7,433 nt of DNA from Desulfarculaceae bacterium JdFR-95 (GTDB lineage: Bacteria; Desulfobacterota; Desulfarculia; Desulfarculales; Desulfarculaceae): positions 1 through 7,433 of the forward strand of contig MTPE01000238.1 of NCBI GenBank assembly GCA_002011835.1. The letters are read 5' to 3'. Positions 1 to 6,145 of the stretch are shown here, piece after piece. Position 1 is the first letter of the stretch. Each line of letters begins with the position of its first letter. The notes under the pieces are model-generated. The model was given only the letters and a program-made list of their open reading frames with translations, was not told the DNA's origin and searched no databases. A program made the translations under genes and the position numbers.

Positions 1-772
1 CCAGCCGGTAGAAGCCCTCGCCCAGGCCCGGCCCCGGAGCAAAAGAGGACAAGGCCAAGGCCGCCTCACCCCGGGCGGGCAGCTCCACCTCCGTGACGGC
101 CAGCACCCGAAAGCGTCCCGCTCCCCCGGACTTGTCTTGACCAAAGCCCTGCTCCCCCAGCAGGCGGAACACCAGCTCCACCCCCTGGCGGTCGTAGCGC
201 TCCAGCCCGCTGCGCAGGTACAGGTCCCAGCGGCTGCCCGCCTCGGCCACCGGCACCCGGGAGAAGAAGCCTCCCTCCTTCAGGGTTGTGCCGCTCAGGC
301 GGTCTATGGTGTTGTGCGGCAGCAGGCGGGAGGGAGCGGTCTCGGCCTGTTCCTCCTGGCGGGCCGGCCGCTTTGCCTCTTGGCTGGCCAGCCGCTTCGC
401 CAACCGCTCCATCACCGCGGCCTCGTCCCAGGGCCGGGTGAACCACTCCCGCGGCAGGAAGGGCTCCTTGGCCGCCCGCTTGACCAGGTCCAGGCCCCGC
501 TGCAGGCTCCCGTCCCCCACCCGTCGCGCCAGGGACACCTGCTGCTCGGGCGACAGCCGCGGCAGGCAGGGCCGGGGCAGACACCCCCAGGGGAACCCGG
601 CCGACACCACCAGGGACGGAGCCTGATCGTAGCGGGCCAGCAAGGTCTCCTCCAGGTCGCGCTCGCCCCACAGCCAGCGGTGCAGCCAGCAGAGGTGTCC
701 GAAGACCGTGTCCGAGTCCAGGGGAGTGAGCAGGGGGCTGACCAGCTCCAGCTCTATGCGAAAGGTCTTCAT
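1..772 (-). CDS. csm4: Csm4, type III-A RAMP protein (3' end beyond window)
   Basis: Csm4 is the RAMP-fold subunit that caps the 5'-handle end of the crRNA in the Csm complex and docks onto Cas10. The gene starts at the ATG at 772-770 and stays open to the left edge, giving 257 codons of what is usually a roughly 300-residue protein, so only the C-terminus is missing. I translated it by hand. The N-terminus has the family signature SPLLTPLDSDTVFGHLCW (residues 12-29). HNTIDRLSGTT (153-163) and a glycine-rich loop, GFGQDKSGGAGRF (209-221), follow in the expected order. Its ATG overlaps the csm3 stop as ATGA, and an AAGGTG stretch just before the start can serve as ribosome binding site. Residues 130-147 are rich in charged and small residues, perhaps a linker. 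I see no frameshift. The identification rests on motifs and operon position, and I consider it secure. Confidence 0.93.
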   Translation of the reverse strand, partial: MKTFRIELELVSPLLTPLDSDTVFGHLCWLHRWLWGERDLEETLLARYDQAPSLVVSAGFPWGCLPRPCLPRLSPEQQVSLARRVGDGSLQRGLDLVKRAAKEPFLPREWFTRPWDEAAVMERLAKRLASQEAKRPARQEEQAETAPSRLLPHNTIDRLSGTTLKEGGFFSRVPVAEAGSRWDLYLRSGLERYDRQGVELVFRLLGEQGFGQDKSGGAGRFRVLAVTEVELPARGEAALALSSFAPGPGLGEGFYRL

Positions 773-1515
773 GCCACCTTCTGGCTCCCGTCCGCGAAGT
801 AAGTAGAGAGGTCCACCCCCTGGGGCTCGCTCCACTGGCCCGTGGCCAGGTCCAGCTCGCTGCGGGTGAGGCCGGCGAAGCGCACCTTGCCGTAGCCCCG
901 GCTGCCGCTGGCGCCCAGGCTGTCCAGCTCCACCAGGCGCAGGGCCGGCCACACCACCGCCTCCAGGAACTCCTCGTCCGGCTTCGCCCCCTCCAGGCCC
1001 TCCAGGTCGAAGACCCGGTAGATCATCTCCAGATCGAACCTGGCCCCGGCCGGCACCCGTTCCCCGGTGCGGGGGTTCTCGGCCTTGCCCCAGAGGCGGT
1101 TGATGGCGTTCTCGGTCTTGGTCTCGGTGAGCAGGGGGAAGCGCTCCCGCGCCGTCCGTACCCAGCCCTGGTCCAGGAAGGCATCGCGCACCAACAGGCG
1201 CGTGGGCCCCCAGGTACTGTCCGTGCTGCCGAACACGCGGCATACCGGACAGTTCTGGTCCTCGCAGGTGTGCACTTGCGCGGTGAGTTGGCCCTTTTTG
1301 TGGCGCAAATCCACCCTGCCAGCCTTCCACTCGCAGAGGAAGCGCATCTTGCCCTTGAGGGAGGAGCCGGGGATGTAGGGCAGTTGCTCCTGGCCGTGGC
1401 GGATCACGGGCAGGTCGATGCCACCGATCTCCAGACCCTCCTTGCTGCCGCCGATGCGCAGGCCGGTCAGGGCCACTATCTGGCCCTGGATGCGGATGAT
1501 CTTCTTCAGTCTCAT
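769..1515 (-). CDS. csm3: Csm3, backbone RNase subunit of the Csm complex
   Basis: Csm3 is the repeated backbone RAMP protein of type III-A complexes. It holds the crRNA and cuts target RNA at 6-nucleotide steps. I chose the ATG at 1515 (248 aa) over a start 14 codons upstream, because it overlaps the csm2 stop as ATGA and is preceded by AGGGAGGGGG, a strong ribosome binding site. Residues 18-39 contain IGGSKEGLEIGGIDLPVIR. Asp34 aligns with Asp33 of Streptococcus thermophilus Csm3, the residue required for target RNA cleavage, so the RNase is probably active. PYIPGSSLKGKMR (46-58) is the hallmark crRNA-binding segment. HTCEDQNCPVCRVFG (82-96) carries Cys84, Cys89 and Cys92 with His82, a likely metal-binding cluster seen in part of the family. 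TETKTENAINR (130-140) and the C-terminal LGASGSRGYGKVRF (200-213) complete the fold. Length is normal. Confidence 0.96.
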   Translation of the reverse strand: MRLKKIIRIQGQIVALTGLRIGGSKEGLEIGGIDLPVIRHGQEQLPYIPGSSLKGKMRFLCEWKAGRVDLRHKKGQLTAQVHTCEDQNCPVCRVFGSTDSTWGPTRLLVRDAFLDQGWVRTARERFPLLTETKTENAINRLWGKAENPRTGERVPAGARFDLEMIYRVFDLEGLEGAKPDEEFLEAVVWPALRLVELDSLGASGSRGYGKVRFAGLTRSELDLATGQWSEPQGVDLSTYFADGSQKVA

Positions 1516-1982
1516 CGCCCCCTCCCTTTCTTGGCGCCCTTGGCCTTGTCGAGCCACACGAAGTATCCCACCACCGCCTCCATGAACCGGCAGGCCAACT
1601 CGTAGCTCTCCAGGTCCTGCACCTGACCCACCAGGTGATCGATCAGTTTCTTGAACGAGCTGGGTGCGTTCCCCCGGCCCACGGCATAGGCCACCTGGCT
1701 CTTGAGCATCCGGATACGGAGCAGTTGCAGGCTAAAGTCCCCCTCCCGGTCGGCCTGGGCCTCGGCCAGGATTTCTTTCATGTTGTGGAAGAAGTTGCGC
1801 AGCTGGGTGGTGTTCAATTTGGGCTCCCTCTTGGGAGGCGTCAACAACGCCTCGGCCCATGCTTGCGCCTCCTGGTCGAAGGCCACCAGACGGGGCTTAC
1901 CGTTGTCGATCAGCTTGGGAGGAGGGGGCACTGGTCCTGGGGAGCCTCCTCCCGAGGTAAAGTTGTGTTGGGCATGCATCAT
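1512..1982 (-). CDS. csm2: Csm2, small subunit of the Csm complex
   Basis: Csm2 is the small, all-helical subunit that forms the inner filament along crRNA and target in type III-A complexes. Two ATG codons stand in tandem at 1982 and 1979. An AGGTG ribosome binding site lies 3 nt before the first and 6 nt before the second, so either may be used (156 or 155 aa). The reading frame continues upstream inside cas10, but that part is out-of-frame cas10 and not protein. The family core is clear: LNTTQLRNFFHNMKEI (56-71), then MLKSQVAYAVGR (92-103), SFKKLIDHL (109-117) and CRFMEAVVGYFVWL (131-144). The first 22 residues, rich in Gly and Pro with VPPPP at 18-22, look disordered and are an extension relative to compact Csm2 proteins. 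The tail is basic (KGAKKGRGR). The stop overlaps the csm3 start. Confidence 0.92.
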   Translation of the reverse strand: MMHAQHNFTSGGGSPGPVPPPPKLIDNGKPRLVAFDQEAQAWAEALLTPPKREPKLNTTQLRNFFHNMKEILAEAQADREGDFSLQLLRIRMLKSQVAYAVGRGNAPSSFKKLIDHLVGQVQDLESYELACRFMEAVVGYFVWLDKAKGAKKGRGR

Positions 1983-1984
1983 GT

Positions 1985-4405
1985 TCACCTCGCTTTCCGG
2001 TCGGCCAGGATGGCCAGGTTCAAAGGTATGCGCCAGTGGTCCCAGACCCTGGCGTCGTGTTCCAGGAAGGGCCGCAGGGGCTCCAGGACCTGGTCCCTGT
2101 GCCCCTTGCCCAGCAGGTTGCGGGCCACCTGGTAGTGCAGCACCGCCGACCAGGTGGCGTCGGCCAGGCTGCCCGCCTCCAGGCAGCGCCGGCGCATCTC
2201 GCCGATGGCCAGGAGCTGGTGCAGGAACCCCTGGCCCAAATCCAGGCAGCGCACCAGCTCGCTCAGCCTGCGGTACGCCTCCAGGAGGTGGGGGTAGTCC
2301 CCGTAGGGCACCGTGGTGTCGAACAGGGTGATCCGGTCGCGTCCCGCCTCCTTGCTGGTGTCCAGGGCCCGCTCCGCGGTCTCGGCCACCAGGCGCACCG
2401 GCAGGCGGGGGCGGAACAGGCTGATGCCGGCCGAGAGGGTCAGGTGGGGGTTGTGGCAGGTGTAGGCGCGGAACTCCTCTCCCAGACGCCGGGCCAGCTC
2501 CACCACCCGGGGCCACGGCCCCACCAGGCACAGATCGTCGCCGCCGGAGAACACGGTGTAGAGGTCGGTGTATCCCTGGTGGTGCTGCAGGTGGCTGAGG
2601 CGGGCGGTAAAGAAGTAGCCCAGCATGCGGCTCAGGGCGGCATAGCGGGACATGGTCAGCCGCCCCGCGCCCTCTGGCCCCTTGGCCCGTAGCCCTAGAC
2701 CGAACACATGGCCCAGGCGGTCCACGTCGGCCTTGAGCATGGCCAGCAGGGGCGCGCCCCTCCCCTCCTGGTCGGTGGCGTCCCGGGCCAGATGGTGGAA
2801 GGACTTGGCCTCTCCAGGGCGCACGGGCTCCTCCTCCGGGTCGCTGGGATAGCGTTCCACGTCGGGGGGGAAGCGGGGCACATGGTTGGCCACCCAGCGC
2901 CGGCCAAAGGGCAGGTGGTCTCCCTCACCCAGGGCCAGCACCAAGGCCAGCCCCTGCCCGCCCTCCGGCGCCTCCCCCAACACCCGCACCGCATGCCCCA
3001 GGAGCTCCAGGCCCACAGGGCGTCCGTCTCCCCTCCGGGACTCCACCACCACGAAGCGATGCCGGACCAGGCCCTGGCCCAGTTGGCGTACCTGGTCACA
3101 GATGGAGCAGGTCTCGAGCCCTTCGGCCACCACTCGCTGGTCGCAGAGGGGACAGAGGGGGCACGGGCCGCCGCCTTCGGCCCCGCCACCGCGCTGGACC
3201 AGCTCGCCGCCAAACACCCGGGTGGCGAAGGCCCGGCGCTTGGCCCTCTCCACCGCCTGCCCCAGGCGATCCAGGGTGCGGGAGTAGCGCCCTGCCTCCA
3301 GCTCCGCCGGGGTCAACTCGATCCAGGCCAGGTTGAGCCCCAGGGACCCTCCGAAGCGCTGCCAGAGCCACTCCTCCAGCTCCCGGCGCAGGTCCTCCAG
3401 GCGCTGTGCGGCCCCAGGCAGGTTGGGCACCAGGTAATACGCCTTTCCCCCGGCCTCGGCGAGCCTCGCCACTGGAAGCAGGCCGAAGCTCTCCTCCAGC
3501 CGGAGCCCGGCCACCTCCTCCAGGAGCCACAGATAGGCCGAACGCCCCCGGAGCAGCTTGGCCGCCCCCCGGGTCTGCTCCCGGCCCATGGTGAAGATGA
3601 AATCCTGGATGCCCGACAGGTCCAGGGCCACCAGACAGAACTTGGCCGGACGCCGGTCCTGGATGGCCCGTGGCGTCAGCTCGTCATGCGCGGCGTGAAA
3701 CAAATAGAGTGCCTGGGCCAAACAGGCCGTGGTGTAGAGATGGTCGAACAAGGGCACATCGGGCAGGGTGCCGTAGCTGGCGCTGGGCACCAGGGAGAAC
3801 CATTTCTCCAGCAGGGAGGTCAGCCCCGGCAGGTAGAGACGAAGGGGCAGGGCGGGCTCCAGCCCTCGGCATTCCTGGAGAAAGCCGCGCCACAGCTTCG
3901 CGTAGGCCTGCTGCGACCGCTCCCTGTCCGGGGTGGACTCCTCCCGCACCGGGAAGGCGGTCTCGGGGGTGAGGGACTTCAGGCGATAGCGGTAGGGGCT
4001 CTGGGTTCGGGGGTCGTCCTCCAGGTCCACCTGGGCGAAGACGGGCAGCAATCGGGCGCTGCGGAAGTCCTGGCCTTCTTCTTCGGCGGGAATGCGGTCT
4101 CCTCCCGCGGAAAGGCTGTCTGCCTCGGCCAGGAGTACCTCCAGGGGCGCATCGGGGCGGTGATGATGCATCACCAAGGAGGTCACCAGAGAGCGGCCCT
4201 CGGGAGGGAGGAAGTCTTGCATACGATCCAGGGCCTCTCCACTCCACAAGACATGACGGTGGGTGTAATAGCCCGCCGGAGCCCGAGGGCAGCAGATGTT
4301 TTCGCTCTCCCGGTTGGAGGGGGACAGAGGCTCGCCCGCGCGCTGCCCCACCTTGCCCAGGTCGTGCAACAAACCGCCCAGAACCACCGCGGTCAGCTCA
4401 CTCAT
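1985..4405 (-). CDS. cas10: Cas10/Csm1, HD nuclease and cyclic oligoadenylate synthase
   Basis: Cas10 (Csm1) is the large subunit of type III-A complexes. When target RNA is bound, the HD domain can cut ssDNA and the Palm domain makes cyclic oligoadenylates from ATP. The ATG at 4405 gives 806 aa and overlaps the cas6 stop as ATGA, with GAGGA about 6 bases upstream. The frame opens 35 codons earlier, but that stretch lies inside cas6. Domains seen: HD domain with LLHDLGK (His14-Asp15), MHHHRPD (79-85) and ADSLSAGGDR (95-104); Palm1 with LDLSGIQDFIF (261-271) and LLRGRSAYL; a zinc-ribbon-like cluster with Cys415, Cys418, Cys421, Cys433 and Cys436; Palm2 with KADVDRLG (558-565) and the cyclase GGDD at 621-624 (bases 2545-2534); then a helical C-terminal domain. 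Both catalytic motifs are intact. Size is normal for Csm1. No effector gene for the predicted second messenger lies in the window. Confidence 0.97.
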   Translation of the reverse strand: MSELTAVVLGGLLHDLGKVGQRAGEPLSPSNRESENICCPRAPAGYYTHRHVLWSGEALDRMQDFLPPEGRSLVTSLVMHHHRPDAPLEVLLAEADSLSAGGDRIPAEEEGQDFRSARLLPVFAQVDLEDDPRTQSPYRYRLKSLTPETAFPVREESTPDRERSQQAYAKLWRGFLQECRGLEPALPLRLYLPGLTSLLEKWFSLVPSASYGTLPDVPLFDHLYTTACLAQALYLFHAAHDELTPRAIQDRRPAKFCLVALDLSGIQDFIFTMGREQTRGAAKLLRGRSAYLWLLEEVAGLRLEESFGLLPVARLAEAGGKAYYLVPNLPGAAQRLEDLRRELEEWLWQRFGGSLGLNLAWIELTPAELEAGRYSRTLDRLGQAVERAKRRAFATRVFGGELVQRGGGAEGGGPCPLCPLCDQRVVAEGLETCSICDQVRQLGQGLVRHRFVVVESRRGDGRPVGLELLGHAVRVLGEAPEGGQGLALVLALGEGDHLPFGRRWVANHVPRFPPDVERYPSDPEEEPVRPGEAKSFHHLARDATDQEGRGAPLLAMLKADVDRLGHVFGLGLRAKGPEGAGRLTMSRYAALSRMLGYFFTARLSHLQHHQGYTDLYTVFSGGDDLCLVGPWPRVVELARRLGEEFRAYTCHNPHLTLSAGISLFRPRLPVRLVAETAERALDTSKEAGRDRITLFDTTVPYGDYPHLLEAYRRLSELVRCLDLGQGFLHQLLAIGEMRRRCLEAGSLADATWSAVLHYQVARNLLGKGHRDQVLEPLRPFLEHDARVWDHWRIPLNLAILADRKAR

Positions 4406-5367
4406 CGCGTGTCCTCGCTCCACAATTGGTATCGACCGAAGCCAAAGCTCACCGCCTTGCCCAGGTGGAGCCGGCTTCCCACTGCCAACAAGGGAAGGAA
4501 CGAATGCCACGGGCCCACGTAGCGGATCTCACCCACCAGTCCGCCCAGCCGCATGTATTGTCCGCTGCGCCCGGAGCGCCGCCCCCACTCCCGCCACTCC
4601 ACGTGCGAGGAGAGCACCTTCACCTGCTCCGCCTGCCCTATGGCACCCCGAAAGTCCCACGCCAATTCCACCCCGCAGTGGAAATAGGCCAACAAGCTGA
4701 GACGACGCAGCAAGTTGCGGACCAGCAGGTGGAAAGGCAACGAGGTGGCCAGGTGCCCCTGGTACTTGATCCGCAAGGGCGTTATCAGATGTACTCCGAG
4801 GATCTCCCGGCGGGGTAGGAGAGGCAGGTCTTCCGGACGGTCCAGCCGCTCTGGTAACTTGATCAGTTCGTCTCCGTCCCGGTAGAGGGTGACTCCATTA
4901 CGCCGGTGGGACACCCGCTCCACCCGGAACCGCACCCGGTCCCTACCCAAGCCCCACTCTCCCAGCAGGTTGAAGGCCGCCACGAAGTGGGGGAGCCAAC
5001 GGACCGCGCTCCCCACCAGGGTCAGACCGAAATCCACCTGTTCGCCACGGCCGACCTCGTCCCTGCCCGATGTGAGGCGCGTGAACACGAAGGGACGGGG
5101 AATGGCATTGTATTTGCGCATCCTGGCCGCGTGGGCCACGGGCCGGGGCTCGAAGATGGAGAGATAGGGACAGCCTTGGCGGAAGGGACAGGCCGCGCAC
5201 TCGGCCCCCCGCCAGCCGCAGCAGACACGCCGCAAGGCACGGCCCAGACCACCTCTGAGGACGTTTCCCCACCAGCGGCCTATGCGCCCCCGCTCGAGGA
5301 AACAGAGGCGGAAGGTCAACTCCAGCCAGTACAGCTCGTCAAGACTGTTCCAGCGGCAGGATTCCAA
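4402..5367 (-). CDS. cas6: Cas6-family pre-crRNA processing endoribonuclease
   Basis: This is a Cas6-type RAMP endoribonuclease, which cuts the precursor crRNA within each repeat to leave the 5' handle that Csm complexes use. The protein is 321 aa from a TTG start at 5367. There is no ATG or GTG in frame between the upstream stop (5412-5410) and this codon, and AGGGGGG lies 8 bases before it, so TTG is the best start. Near the N-terminus, VLRGGLGRAL (36-45) is followed by a cysteine cluster (Cys49/50, 57, 60, 66) ending in CPYLSIFEP (66-74), typical of the Cas6 branch found with type III loci. The C-terminus has GGLVGEIRY and the glycine-rich loop HLGKAVSFGFGRYQL (301-315), the Cas6 signature that contacts RNA. 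I cannot assign the catalytic histidine by eye. It is the first gene of the operon and overlaps cas10 by four bases. Confidence 0.92.
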   Translation of the reverse strand: MESCRWNSLDELYWLELTFRLCFLERGRIGRWWGNVLRGGLGRALRRVCCGWRGAECAACPFRQGCPYLSIFEPRPVAHAARMRKYNAIPRPFVFTRLTSGRDEVGRGEQVDFGLTLVGSAVRWLPHFVAAFNLLGEWGLGRDRVRFRVERVSHRRNGVTLYRDGDELIKLPERLDRPEDLPLLPRREILGVHLITPLRIKYQGHLATSLPFHLLVRNLLRRLSLLAYFHCGVELAWDFRGAIGQAEQVKVLSSHVEWREWGRRSGRSGQYMRLGGLVGEIRYVGPWHSFLPLLAVGSRLHLGKAVSFGFGRYQLWSEDTR

Positions 5368-5375
5368 ACAACAGT

Positions 5376-5382
5376 CCCCCCT
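5376..5382 (-). promoter_or_regulatory. Ribosome binding site deciding the TTG start of cas6
   Basis: On the minus strand AGGGGGG lies 8 bases before the TTG at 5367. It is the only strong Shine-Dalgarno-like match near the beginning of the cas6 frame, and it supports TTG rather than an internal codon as the start. Confidence 0.55.
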
Positions 5383-5391
5383 CTCACAAAC

Positions 5392-5424
5392 ACCTTGGTG
5401 ATAGCATCCTCAAAAAACCTTGGT
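5392..5424. repeat. Tandem ACCTTGGT direct repeats over the cas promoter (candidate operator)
   Basis: The 8-mer ACCTTGGT occurs at 5392-5399 and again at 5417-5424, 25 bases apart start to start. The right copy overlaps the -35 box and the left copy overlaps the edge of the -10 box. Two identical sites at about two-and-a-half helical turns over a promoter are the layout expected of an operator. The repeat is short, so chance remains possible, and no regulator gene is visible in the window. Confidence 0.35.
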
Positions 5425-5427
5425 CAA
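5398..5427 (-). promoter_or_regulatory. Candidate sigma-70-type promoter of the cas operon
   Basis: On the minus strand TTGACC (5427-5422) matches the -35 consensus at five of six positions. TATCAC (5403-5398), 18 bases downstream, matches the -10 consensus at four of six. Transcription would begin near 5391, leaving a leader of about 24 bases before the cas6 start, with the AGGGGGG ribosome binding site in it. The position directly ahead of the first cas gene makes it plausible, but the match is found by eye and the spacing is one base longer than ideal. Confidence 0.4.
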
Positions 5428-5458
5428 TCCCCACAACGCTCGTGGTGAAGACTACAAC
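5423..5458. repeat. Lone CRISPR-repeat-like 36-mer upstream of cas6
   Basis: This stretch begins GTCAATCCCC and ends GACTACAAC on the plus strand. It is 36 bases long and contains a small hairpin, CCAC-AACGCTC-GTGG (5431-5445). Read on the minus strand it ends GTGGGGATTGAC, close to the GGGGATTGAAAC or GGATTGCGAC ends of many type III repeats. The length, ends and internal stem resemble the 36-bp type III repeats known from Thermus. No second copy is present, so it is not an array. It overlaps the candidate -35 box and could equally be ordinary leader sequence. Confidence 0.2.
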
Positions 5459-5510
5459 CGTGGCGTTCGAGAAACTGAAACAGCCAGCGCGCCAACGACC
5501 GAAAAACGAG

Positions 5511-5557
5511 AAAAAAACGCCGCGGCCACCCTCAAATCAAGGGCGTGAGGGCTGGTC
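5511..5557 (-). terminator. Candidate rho-independent terminator upstream of the cas operon
   Basis: On the minus strand CCCTCA (5551-5546) pairs with TGAGGG (5534-5529). The stem is extended across a one-base bulge by CCA pairing with TGG, about 9 bp in all, with an 11-base loop. Six bases after it comes a run of seven T (5517-5511), and a second T run follows shortly after. It would stop leftward transcripts from the IS remnant or nifB side before they reach the cas promoter. The gap between stem and T run is a little long, which lowers confidence. Confidence 0.42.
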
Positions 5558-5774
5558 GGCCTGAAAAAGAGACACAATGCTCTGGAGCGGCAAAGGCTCT
5601 GAGGGAGAAGAAACGAACAGTTTTTGGGGCGTGCCTTTCGGAGAGAGAAGTAGGATCTAGTCAATCCGCGTGACGCCTATCGCTGGCGGCGCAAAGACGC
5701 CCAGGTGGACAGCAATGGGGCGCCATCCGGTCTCATCCAGTCAAGAGGTTGCTAATCGTGGGGCGGCTGAACGA

Positions 5775-5796
5775 GGGTGTCAAGATTTTTGTGTAC
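5775..5796. repeat. Probable right terminal inverted repeat of the IS256-type element
   Basis: The sequence GGGTGTCAAGATTTTTGTGT, continuing AC, lies 24 bases past the transposase stop. On the minus strand it reads ACACAAAAATCTTGACACCC, a pattern I recognise from ends of IS256-family elements (ACACAAAA-TCTTGACAC). It is AT-rich compared with its surroundings. Its partner on the other side was not found. Confidence 0.55.
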
Positions 5797-5818
5797 CAGG
5801 AACCTGGAGCGGTTCCTG
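5797..5818. repeat. Hairpin between transposase stop and IS end
   Basis: CAGGAACC (5797-5804) and GGTTCCTG (5811-5818) form a perfect 8-bp inverted repeat around the loop TGGAGC. It sits two bases after the transposase stop and touches the terminal repeat. It is probably part of the IS end, perhaps limiting transcription into or out of the element. There is no T run directly after it, so it is not a classical terminator. Confidence 0.55.
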
Positions 5819-5819
5819 C

Positions 5820-6145
5820 CTACGCGTCAAGCAGGTCGAAATGGATGGCCAACTGGACCCGGGCGCCCCCTCAGTACGTGCTGGGCCGACCCCACGTCTT
5901 CTGTGCATCCTGGATGGCCAGATATGGCACCTTCAGCAGAGTCTCGTCCGACGGAAATGCCCCGCGGGTTTTGATGTCCTTCTTCAGCCGCCGGTGCAAC
6001 CCCTGGATCACGGTGGTCGTGTAGATGGCCCGGCAGGCCTCCTCGGGTAGCCCCAGAAACGGAACCCACTCGTCCCAGCGGTCCTCCCATTCTTGGCCGC
6101 CATGGGATACTTGGCGTCCCACTTGGCTTTGAACGCCGCCAGTTC
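5820..6145 (-). pseudogene. IS256-family (Mutator-like) transposase C-terminus, frameshifted with internal stop
   Basis: Joined across frames, the minus strand reads ELAAFKAKWDAKYP (from 6145), then EWEDRWDEWVPFLGLPEE, IYTTTVIQGLHRRLKKDIK, TRGAFPSDETLLKVPYLAI, and RPSTY, TGA, GGARVQLAIHF up to TAG at 5822-5820. This matches the C-terminal third of IS256-family transposases (YTTN-IE, KTRGAFPSD and LAIHF motifs). One base appears to be lost near 6094-6100, shifting the frame, and TGA at 5873-5871 stands where the family usually has Trp (TGG). The YTTN-IE motif reads YTTT-IQ here; if its Glu is the catalytic one, as I believe, it is also lost. Upstream of 6145 the family pattern stops. Intact relatives have about 400 residues, so this is a decayed fragment. 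Confidence 0.8.

Larger units (their letters stand above)
5368..5774. other. Intergenic region between cas6 and the IS remnant
   Basis: About 400 bases without a believable gene. The left third holds the cas6 ribosome binding site, candidate promoter, tandem 8-mers and the CRISPR-repeat-like 36-mer. The middle (about 5490-5660) contains A-rich runs unlike the rest of the window and the candidate terminator. I recognise nothing in 5560-5774. A 70-codon minus-strand frame at 5664-5452 starts at TTG without a convincing ribosome binding site and matches no family I know. Confidence 0.6.
5775..6145 (-). mobile_element. IS256-family insertion sequence remnant, 3' portion
   Basis: The element is recognised by its transposase C-terminus (6145-5820) and a right-end sequence at 5775-5796. 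The transposase N-terminus, with the first two catalytic aspartates, and the opposite end are not recognisable upstream. I found no matching copy of the right-end sequence between 6145 and 7209, so the element appears truncated. It is too broken to move by itself. No target duplication can be identified because the other end is missing. Confidence 0.72.

Noticed and set aside
137..802. A 221-codon plus-strand frame opposite csm4.
   Set aside because: csm4 on the minus strand has clear family motifs throughout; this frame is its low-complexity shadow.
1983..2531. Upstream extension of the csm2 frame inside cas10, which would give a 339-residue protein.
   Set aside because: The added part is a Gly/Pro/Arg-rich out-of-frame reading of cas10. 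The ATG pair at 1982/1979 with a ribosome binding site is the natural start.
2708..4522. A 604-codon open frame on the plus strand antisense to cas10.
   Set aside because: It mirrors the high-GC codon pattern of cas10, has no recognisable family motif and overlaps the catalytic regions of a well-supported gene.
5452..5664. A 70-codon minus-strand frame upstream of cas6.
   Set aside because: TTG start without a clear ribosome binding site, no recognisable motif, and it contains the candidate terminator.
5660..5700. Second GTCAATCC after the one at 5423, considered as another CRISPR repeat.
   Set aside because: Similarity stops after eight bases and the internal stem and AAC end are missing.
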